Of a stretch of 64,000 nucleotides of DNA, positions 51,180 to 61,498 are shown in pieces. Every line of letters starts with the position of its first letter. Position 1 is the first letter of the stretch. The position numbers and the translations under genes are program-made. The notes under the pieces were generated by a model. The model saw nothing but the letters and a program-made list of their open reading frames with translations, had not been told where the DNA came from and did no database searches. Source of the stretch: Trogon surrucura. Its lineage: Eukaryota; Chordata; Aves; Trogoniformes; Trogonidae. The stretch is taken from assembly GCA_020746105.1 (NCBI GenBank), contig CM036658.1, positions 15,732,689 through 15,796,688 of the forward strand. The letters run 5' to 3'.

Positions 51180-52601
51180 CTGGAGGGAAGCAAATGTCAC
51201 TCCAGTCTTCAAAAAGGGCAAGAAGGAGGACCCGGGTAACTACAGACCGGTCAGCCTCACCTCCATCCCTGGGAAAGTGATGGAACGACTTATCCTTGGT
51301 GCCATCTCAAGGCATATCAGGGATAAGAGGGTCATTAGAGACAGTCAACATGGCTTCACCAAAGGGAAGTCGTGCTTGACTAACCTCATAGCCTTTTATG
51401 AGGATATAACAAGGTGGATAGATGATGGCAGAGCGGTGGATGTGGTCTACCTTGACTTCAGTAAAGCATTTGACACAGTCTCCCACAGCATCCTTGCTGC
51501 TAAACTGAGGAAGTGTGGTCTAGACTCTCGGGTAGTGAGGTGGACTGTGAACTGGCTAAGGGGAAGAAGCCAAAGAGTCGTGGTCAATGGGGTGGAGTCT
51601 GGTTGGAGGTCTGTATCCAGTGGAGTGCCTCAAGGGTCGGTACTGGGACCAGTATTATTCAATATATTCATCGATGACTTGGATGAGGGACTAGAGAGTA
51701 CTATCAGCAAGTCTGCTGATGACACCAAGCTGGGAGGAGTGGCTGACACACCAGAAGGCTGTGCTGCCATCCAGCGAGACCTGGACAGGCTGGAGCGTTG
51801 GGCAGGGAAAAATTTAATGAAATGTAACAAGGGTAAGTGTAGATTCTTGCATCTGGGTAGGAACAACCCCAGGTTCCAGTATAAGTTGGGGAATGACTTA
51901 TTAGAGAGCAGTGTAGGGGAAAGGGACCTGGGAGTCTTGGTGGACAGCAGGATGACCACGAGCCAGCACTGTGCCCTTGTGGCCAGGAAGCCCAATGGCA
52001 TCCTGGGGTGTATTAGAAGGCGGGTGGTTAGTAGGTCGAGAGAGGTTCTCCTTCCCCTCTACTCTGCCCTGGTGAGACCCCATCTGGAATACTGTGTCCA
52101 GTTCTGGGCCCCTCAGTTCAAGAAAGACAGGGAACTGCTGGAGAGAGTCCAGCACAGGGCAACTAGGATGATTAAGGGAGTGGAGCATCTCCCTTATGAG
52201 AAAAGACTGAAGGAGCTGGGGCTCTTTAGTTTGGAGAAGAGGAGACTGAGGGGTGACCTCATTAATGTTTACAAATATATCAAGGGTGAGTGTCACGAGG
52301 ATGGAGCCAGGCTCTTCTCGGTGACAACCACTGACAGGACAAGGGGTAATGGGCTGAAATTGGAACATAAGAGGTTCCGCTTAAACTCGAGAAGAAACTT
52401 CTTCCCAGTGAGGGTGACGGACAACACTGGCACAGGCTGCCCAGGGAGGTTGTGGAGTCTCCTTCTCTGAAGACACTCAAGACCTGCCTGGACACGTTCC
52501 TGTGTAGCATTATCTAGGCGTTCCTGCTCTGGCAGGGGGATTTGACTTGATGATCTTTCGAGGTCCCTTCCAATCCCTAACATTCTGTGATTCTGTGATT
52601 C
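51180..52601 (+). mobile_element. CR1 LINE copy B, 5' truncated, young
   Basis: About 1.42 kb inserted in the ERCC6L2 intron in antisense orientation to the gene, about 230 bp upstream of the terminal-exon acceptor. It starts abruptly at CTGGAGGGAAGCAAATGTC and ends with two ATTCTGTG-like units at 52601. It is nearly identical to copy A over the shared part. The target flank at the left reads TATGATTC, the same word as the CR1 terminal repeat, which suggests microhomology at the insertion site. No longer target-site duplication is visible. Confidence 0.95.
51181..52470 (+). pseudogene. CR1 ORF2 3' part (reverse transcriptase), long open frame
   Basis: The frame is open from the element's truncated left end for 430 codons; the first Met is at 51277, giving 397 codons. 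Counting from that Met, reverse transcriptase block A is [13 protein letters not shown] (58-70, Asp60), block B is [14 protein letters not shown] (116-129) and block C is KSADDTKL (145-152) with both Asp residues, but Ser146 replaces the usual Phe. The C-terminal CR1 region follows. Near the end, after FFPVRVTD, an extra base relative to copy A shifts the frame, so the normal ending ([14 protein letters not shown] in copy A) is lost. The endonuclease half is missing, so this fragment cannot act by itself. The good coding state reflects young age, not selection in the host. Confidence 0.9.
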
Positions 52602-54552
52602 AAAGACTCACTGACTTTCGGTGCAGGTAAGCTAACACACCAAAGGTACTTAATATATTTAGCTACCAAAGAGATGCGAGGCCTAAAGGAGATCACTCTA
52701 ACAGAGTTAGCCATAGTTTGGGGTCTGGTAACCTAACTGGAAGGCTGGAGAGATAGGTTTATGCTTCCTTGTTCAAAAAAGGATATGAAATGTGTTACCT
52801 GTCCTGTATGAGGTCTCCATCAGACAGTGAGATTTAGCCCTGTTTGGCCTCAAATACCGCTTGACTGGCTAACTCCAACTACACCCTCTCTGTGTGTGTT
52901 GTGACTCCAGACAGCTTCCCACTCCACCTTACAACACAAACCGAGGCACACAACCACCCCCATATTGCAGAGCGTACCCAGGTGTACTACAAGGTCTAAC
53001 TGTGAGCTAGGTCCTAACAGATGACCTGCTTATCACTTAAGAGTGAATATGCTAAAGGTTTTTGCTAGATATGGCTTTAGGATCTCAGAATAACAGCCAC
53101 TTCACTGATGGAAAAATCTACCTCTAGAAATTAATAACTATGACTATGATTTTGCATATTTTTAGCATGAAGGGTTCTCCTCCACCCGTCTTCTAAATAT
53201 ATAGAATCTTCAGTACCTATAACAAATCTGTACCTATAAGCAAATCTGGTGCTTCAACAGCAGCAGTTTGTATAGCTGAGGCTAGCTGGCTAATATGACA
53301 CATTCAGAACACTTACATGTATTACTTAGATACCAACTCTCATACAGTAATTTAGTTGAAAATAAATACCAAATCCCAGTTCTGTAGGTTTGCCTAGTTA
53401 ACTACAGCTTTCTGTCTCCTGTTTCCACATACCACCTGGCTATTGTTATCAAACTTCTGTCTATATAACAACGGAATTTAAGTTTGGTATTAAAAGCAGC
53501 AATAGTTTTGGGAAAAGTGGAAAACAAAGAGATAGAAAAAAATTAGGGGGAAACTAAAACATTAGAAGAAAAAATAAAAAATAGAGCCCTATGTCAAAAA
53601 ATAAACACAAAGTCAAACTCTGTTTAAGAGTCTTTCATTGAAAGTCATGAGACCTGGGCAAAACCATTAGGCAGTCAGCTGCCTATGTTACAAAATTCTT
53701 GTTTCTATACAGTTTAAACACTGGTTGGTAGCACTGCACGATGCACATACCATGAACACACATGGTGATGACACATGCACAGCTCTGTAATATGACACAT
53801 TGAATCAACATGTTAAAGTCATTTGCGAATTCAGTTCTATTTATTGATCAATTCTGGCTACTCTTTGTACAGCAGGAAGTTTCCCATTAGTTCTGCTCTT
53901 GCCATCACAAATTATCAAAACATCCCCAAGTATGGCTGAAACAAAGATAAAAGCAACTGTCCAGAGAAAAGTTCATTTTGACCTTGGAATTTTACTTCTA
54001 TTTCATCAAAACAGTCTCACCTGCGGATTCCTTTGGGTGTCTTTCCAACCAAGAAGGTGGTTGAACCTACTCTGTGTGCTTTTTTATTTTTCTGGGTCAC
54101 AGGATGCGTAAGATACAGGTGATGCTGATTACTGTTCGACAACATTTCTTGCCCTCCTTTAACAACGCTCTTCTCCACTGCGTCGTTTTCTGTGTTTTCT
54201 TCATTTTTCTAGTAAAATGAGACATGGAAATGGTCAAAACAGCCATGTCTCTGACATAACAATGAGTTCCGTTGTACCCAATTCTGTCACTCTTAGGTAG
54301 TGCTCAATGGTTTGAATGCTGAGACTGAAATGGAGAGCTGCAGAGTAGATTCTCTACTCTGTCACAAACTTCCAGGGACACTGAAGGCAAGTCTTGGTTC
54401 CCCAAGAGCACAGTGGGATATCTTTCCAAACAGGTTAATTGTGAGACTCATCAAAAGATCTCTGTAAGTTCTCTAACGCAAAAATGGGTTATGCAAATAC
54501 TTAATCCTGTGCCAGAGGACCCAAATCTCAATTACAATCTCCGAATATTACC

Positions 54553-54612
54553 ACAAAATAAAAAACGCCTGTACAGTCTTATACAAAATAAAAAATGCCT
54601 GTACAGTCTTAT
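54553..54612 (+). repeat. 30-bp direct duplication
   Basis: Two adjacent 30-bp units, 54553-54582 and 54583-54612, share GCCTGTACAGTCTTAT and differ at a single base. This is a recent local tandem duplication in the ERCC6L2 intron. Confidence 0.92.
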
Positions 54613-57600
54613 AGGCTACAAAATAGGTTCCTGGATTAATTTATCATGAATAATAGATTATTTGGATTCACTGCTTCCTGCTTGTTAATATATGTTACAT
54701 AATTTTTGCAAAATATGTATCTAGAACTCTTAAGTTACGTCAGCAATTCAACACTCAAAAACTATAAATAATCACAATACTACTCAGGGTACAAAAGTTC
54801 AGTAAAAACATTTTTGTCAGTATCACAATAACACACACATACAATTATTCGGAATTGTAAAGATACTTTTAGAAGAGGTATCAATATAGCTACGTTGAAA
54901 GGAAAAAAAAATCACACATTACAATAACTGGTAAAATGAAAATGCTAACAAGCACGTGATGCTTTTTAAATGGAGAATGCCAATTTTAAATGCAATAGTC
55001 ACAAAAAGCTAATGCTTGAATCAAATTCGAGAAGATTGTGCTACAGACCAACTCATCATGCATTGACATTGATCTCAATCCATTACTTTAGCAAGTAACC
55101 TCAAACTAGCATACAGAGAGAGATGTCAATATTAAGGAACCTATCAGTACAAATTTTCACTCTTTAAGCTAAATGCGCAACTCTAAAGATTAAAATCTTA
55201 CTGCACTATTAAAAGTTAGATTATACAAAGCAGAAACCAAGGCCTCTATTAAGACAAAGATTCTATTCCCCCACTAATGTTATGATGACAGTAACAAAAT
55301 TAAGATTGAATTACAAGGTTATCTGTAGCAGTTATCTTGCTAATTCTGTACATATTTAATATGGGGTTTTTTTAAGATACACATGGATAACACAAAATTT
55401 TACTTGGAAGATTTATTTTAAAAGAAGAGGGTAAAGCTAGTTTTAACATATATTTACTTTGATGGAATTTTTGTAGGAAAAATATTCGTGGCATTTGAAT
55501 CTCACTACGGTAATACCTAGTGTATTTGTCGCTCTGTCAGGAAATCAGAATTGTATAATTTAATTCAGGCAAGTGTAACTTGGGTAGAATACAAGCCTAA
55601 ACACGTCAATTAATGTGTGTCTTCAAAGTACTCTAAACCCCCATATATGTGCATTCACCTACCTCTTATTAAAGAAGATGAAAGCACAGGAAGCAGCGAT
55701 ACTTTGGTTTTTACGTCCATTGAAAACAGAAGATTAAAAACCTTTGTGAAAAAAGCCAAATGCTGGAAACACACTGAATGTTATAAAATTGCTTGTCTTC
55801 TCAGTGAATCAGAATTAATGTAAAAAGTACTGCTAACTGCAAACAAACTCAGAAATGGTGTACTGAACTCTGGACAGACAAAAGGTTTAAGTACTTTGGT
55901 CTACACTGCCAAACCCCAAAGAAAACTGCAAAATACCACTACACACACACAAAGAGCTCCTCTTCTTCTACCTAAATTAGCTGCTCAAAGTTTTCTCCTT
56001 AAGGTAAAAAAAGTTACTGTAAACAAGTTACACCAAGAGCTGCAGGAGCTAGTTCCAGGGCAAGCCCACAGTCACTGTAGTTACTCCTGAAAAACTTATC
56101 TCAGCTCTCTGGAGCAAAGCCAGTTGGTTAAATGGCACCCAGTTAGGCTGAAACACAACAACTGGCTCTGTTGAACTTGGGAACATTTTTGAAAGTTTGC
56201 CAACTTAAATCTGGCCCCCAACTCCAAAATCCAGTAATTTCTTTTGAAAAAATGATAAACATTTTGTCAGGAAAACTAAAACACTTATTTCAGTTTTTCT
56301 TAAGATGTCTCCATGTTTGCTAAAGGTCAAATCTGAAGTTTGTTACTCTGAGCAATACGTGGATGAGGCTCTAAGTAGAGACAAAGTTTTACACAAACAG
56401 ATGAAAGTACTCCCCGTATCTTTCTCCTAGTGCTACCATTTAAAAAAGTGAAAATTCCAATCAGTAGCATTCCACACTATTTTGCTTTCTTTTGAATTTG
56501 ACTTTATGTATCACTCTCCTTAATTCCTCCCTCTCATGGCCAACTCCTTCTGATTCTCTTTCAGTGTCTGCCTTCTAACTCAACAATTGAAATCTACCTC
56601 ACTATGAAAGTTTTCTTTCAACAGCTTTCTATTTTCCATTCCTTAAGCACTTCCTCTACCAAACTATTGTGCGTCCCCATCATTTCTTGCTCCATGAAAT
56701 CCCATGCTGACTTTACAGCACTGCTCTTGTTAATCTGAATTATCATGTACAACATATGCATAACAACATCATAAAGAAAGACTGACATTAATGCAATTTG
56801 ATTCAGCTAGGAACCTCTGACTTTTTCTTACACTACTGATATTAGTACATTTAATCTGCATATATTATTGAACATTAGATCCTTTATGGATTAATAAAGG
56901 AAACAAAAATCCTTTGACACAAGACACATCCTGTGCATTTGGAAGTGCTCATTATTACTATTACTGTTAATTAATATACTTAAGTAAGTACAAATGTTGA
57001 TGAACTTTTCAAGTTCAATGAACATTTTAATGATACAAGATCTGACTAGAGTTTTTTAATCATTACTGGAAAACTAGAAAGACAATAGACATCCTAAGCA
57101 GATCTCAGGACTACAATGAAACAATGACTCAACAGAAAGAAAGGCATATTAAGAAGAACAAGTCATTTTCCATGAAAAAAAAATTAAAACAGGGAAGAGA
57201 AAAATTACCAAAAAACTCAAATGGTGCCAATAGTGACTCAAATTCTTTGTCCTGGAATCAAGATTCCATTCAGTACCTCAATGAGTTAATAGCATGTTTT
57301 TCTCTCACACTAAAAAGCAAGTATGCTTAAATCTTCCAAATACATGATTGCAGCCAAGTAACTTCAAATGACAAAAATCACAGTATAGAAATCCAAAACC
57401 ATTCTTGCCAAACATTTTATCATCACATACATACTGTATGTTAAAACATTCTCCATGTACTGCACAGCACAACTTCTGATCAGCCTTCTGAATTACATAT
57501 TACACAAAGCTAAAAAAAAAATTAGTATAGCATTAGGTATCTGCTACATGTATTTTAAAAGAATTTTTACCAAATGATTGACAGTAATCACATAAGCAAT

Positions 57601-59696
57601 TAGTCTTTTCTAACCAATATGCACTTGCAGTGCATGTTATGAAATGTCCACTGTTCCAAGCGGAAAAAATTCACTTAAACTTGACCACATGCTTATCGGT
57701 CATCTGATAAATTAAGTGAGCCTACACTGCATAATCTGTAACACCATTACACATTGCTGTTTCTTCACATTTTCTCCTTTCTCAAACCAGTATCTTGGTG
57801 GAGGAAAAAATGTGCAGCAAAAGAATTCCTTCAACTCCAAAGATAAAAGGTTTTGATTTAATTTCTGAAAGTAACAATTTTACTCCTTTATTCAACTTTG
57901 TGCACTTCTTCTTTGACAAGAAAATCTTCAGACAAGATTAAAAAGGAAGCAACAATTTATTTTTCACAGATGCAGGATGTTCAGTAGAAGGCAACACTTT
58001 TTGGATTCAAAAAGTGACATGAGAAAAGGTTGCGCTACAGAAAACAACCCAGTAAATTGAAAGAAATAATATTAACGAAAGAACAGTAAAATGGAACGGT
58101 GAAGTGCTACTGTGAACTAGAGATAATACTGTGAAGAAATGCAGCTATTCCTTCTATGCTTGTTTTCCTATCCTATCCACCCTTCATTTACTGATGTTAC
58201 TCTGAAGAGGCTTTCCATATATTGCAACAGGAAAGAAGAGGGGTTATTATATAGTTGTGCAACAATTAGTTTTCTAAAGTATTCAGAAAGCCCAAGGACT
58301 CTTACCACACACAAAAAAGTACTTCTAAGAAAGTATTTTTCACCTTTCGTGTTCCATTTAGTCTGTGGGGTTTTCAACACAAATGCATTTTACCTTCCTG
58401 CCACAGAAGATATTTCTCTCCATTCCTTCTTCTTTTATTATGTATATCTCTTGTTCTTAAAAGTATCTATCAAATTTTGAATACTAATAACAAGTTGCTG
58501 TTTCGTTCAATTATGTACTACATATGCAGTTACATACAGGCTGTAATCAAGAATCCAACAAAAGTGGTGGCATCTGCACTGTTAGAGTGCCAAATCAGCT
58601 CACATCTAAGGGTAATATTCTTCAAGGATGAAGACATGCAGCTGAGCATCTATTAGCTCTGTGACAATCATCTCCTGCTGCGTAGTTAGAGAAGTTTTAG
58701 TAATATTACACACCTACCCAAAGCAATTTTTGTCTATCTTTGACAACACAGAACTTCAGTGTCTGTTCTTTCCACCATAGGCTCTACACTCCAGAGCAAT
58801 GACTGAGATGACTAGTCACCTTAAGTCTGTAACTTCCCTCTGGCTCTCTTGCTCTTCTGCAAGGCAAAAGAGAATGGTTCATCTTTTCAAGTAGAGCAAC
58901 ATGAAAATGTATGGGAGACTAAATGAGCAGAGGCTAGGAGTAAGATGAAGAACTGCCACAAACGCTAATGTCCTACTTTGAGCGAAACAAAACCAATTCT
59001 GTTTAGTGTTTGTGGCAATTCCTCAAGTCACCAGACTTAAAGGATACTAACTTCTTTCAAAAGGCCAAAACTGAACTTGTAAACATGTTTGCATAATTAT
59101 CTCTCAGCCATAGCTGTACTGCGTCCAAAGATCTTCCTCTTCTACTGCTTGACTACCCGAAGTATCACCATGGTTAAGTGTCTTGCCAGACACTGACTTC
59201 CGGCCAGCAATAACTCTCTCTGACTTCCCCACTCACAGCTGAAACAGTGTGAACAGGCTTTTCTCTTCAGGTATGCATGAAACCACTGCTGCCAGATATC
59301 CAGGATACTTTCCATTGCACAGTTTCATTGTTTATTTTCATTTCTAAAGCAAACAAGAAAGGCCTTATCAATCTCTAGCTGCCTTGCAGTCACCTAAATA
59401 ATAAAAAACCAGCACGAAACACAGTGAATTCAGTATGATTGCCCTCTTAAAACAGAGCTTACAAACAAATAAGAAACCCTTATGCCACATTCTACTTCAT
59501 ATTTTTCCACTCCCATAAAAACTTGAGTAAACACATGACTTTCCAGATATATTGTGAGGTGCAATGAGGTTTCGATAATTATTATTATATTGATCAGGTG
59601 ATAGTGCATTGCAATGAATTTTTCTACCCAAATCACATTTCTAAATTATTTCAGCTAATCTTTTTTCTCTTTATAGTTTTCCTTGGGTTTACTTTC

Positions 59697-59772
59697 GGTT
59701 GGTTGGTTTTTTTTTTGTTTTGGGTTTGTTTGTTTGTTTTGGGGGTTTTTTTTTGGTGTGCTTTTTTTTTCC
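59697..59772 (+). repeat. G/T-rich low-complexity tract, (GTTT)n-like
   Basis: T-runs separated by G blocks (GTTTTGGG, then three GTTT units, GGGGG, and long T-runs). It is similar in make-up to the tract at 35770-35858. On the gene strand it is a CA-rich purine/A tract. Confidence 0.85.
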
Positions 59773-61482
59773 CTGGGAGATTTTCCCAAATAGTATGAAT
59801 TACTATAACCTTTCTATATGCTCTTCTTGAATACATGCTACTCCTAGATATTGGTTTTATTTTACATACATTTTCTGTACTTGTCAGGACATAGATATAA
59901 CCTGAAATATTTACTACCCAACAGTTCATTCTTGGTCTCGTTTCCTTCTCTCTCCTAGACGTACACATGTGAAACAAGAATTTCTTGCTTGTAGATTTGC
60001 ACCTATCTTCTTTCACTCTCTCATCCTTCCAAACAGCAGCAAAACCAAAAGCCATGCACATATATCATAATGAAAATCCAACTACATGCTGCACAGAATG
60101 TCACATATGAACTCACCATACTTAAAACAATGAAAGGCCATATTGAAATGGTTAATTCCATTGTAAACTGGAATAGTAAAGTCAATAAAGCTGCATTACA
60201 GGCGAATCATTTGGGAACAATTATTTTAAAGCTGAACAGCATTCCCATGGGTGAGGGAATGTCATCTCCCAAAAGTCTACCCTTTGTAAGCAACTATCTA
60301 AACTAATTGAATCTGGAAGCTGTGCAAACACACTGCACCAGAGTTACTATAACTGATACAAGTCTTTGTTTGAATAATCTATAAAAAGTCACTGTAATAC
60401 AAATAAGATAAAGAGGAGTTCTTAATGACACAACTTTTGTATTTACAGTATTCTCAACAGCACTTAAATTTGCACTGGAGATACAAAGGGCACGTTTTTT
60501 CCTAGGCTGACAGCATGCTTAGTTCTCTCCTTTACACCACATTGCAATAACATAAAGAGGGGTTTACCATTAATCCAGGTTTTACTACAAAGCATCCCGT
60601 TATTTCTCTGTCAAACACTGGCAAGAGTGCCAAATGTCTGTCATCCAATTGAGAGGATTAAGTCTTCTTTTATAGTGCAACTCTTGTACGAATTTATAAA
60701 AATACAGATATAGTTTCTTAGAGCTGGTCACAGTCTATATTTTGGCCTGAATTCATGCCACAGAGGTTGAATATGACAGCTGGCAGGAAGCTGAGGGGAG
60801 AATACATCCTCCCCCTTTTCAGTCACCACATTTCTGTTGCCATAGTGATTAATCCTCAATTGAATGGCTGTCTTTGTACATTTCTTTTCAGTGAAACTTT
60901 AAGTAAACTTAAGTTGAAAACATGCAGTTGGCTGAAAAAAAGAAAAAAAAAGACTCCAGTATTCAACAGGTACAGTACAACTTCTTGTGTCTAATACTTT
61001 TCCACATATTAAAAAGTGCAAATTAGCTCTAATGTGGGACATCATCAGCTTTTCAAATTGTTAAGCATTTTCTGCTCCCATTTTCTTTTTGGTGAAGCCT
61101 CCAAGCCTTCTCCAAAGTCTTCTCCATGCTACAGTCCCCACTCAAGATTCCTATTGAAGAAATACTACACAAATTAAGCGTTATAGGAACTAGAGAAAGC
61201 CTATTCCCAACTTCTGTACTTGTGTAAAACACTTCACATTTGCTATTTTTGCCAATTAACATGGAAATTAATTAGGAAATTAAGGAATGAAGTAATTTAA
61301 TCCATAATAGACTGGAAATATTGAAAAAAGATATTTAATTTTGCCTTGGGAGGCTTCTCTTTCTTACAGTAGCTAAGAAAAAACTTCACAAGTAACAGTG
61401 CAAGTTATCAAAAAAATCAACATAACTAAGAAGATCTTGCACTGAAAATCTGCCAGTTTGCTTTGGAACCTGGAACCCAGCA

Positions 61483-61498
61483 GAAAAAAAAAAAAAAA
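61483..61498 (+). repeat. A-run of about 16 bases
   Basis: A plain homopolymer in the ERCC6L2 intron with no element body attached that I could recognise. On the gene strand it is a poly-T run. Confidence 0.8.

Noticed and set aside
58139-58480. A 113-codon plus-strand frame in the intron
   Set aside because: Phe/Leu-rich translation of AT-rich DNA with no domain; chance.
59651-60061. A 136-codon minus-strand frame as an ERCC6L2 exon
   Set aside because: Its Lys/Thr-rich end is just the reverse of the G/T-rich simple repeat, and the rest does not resemble ERCC6L2.
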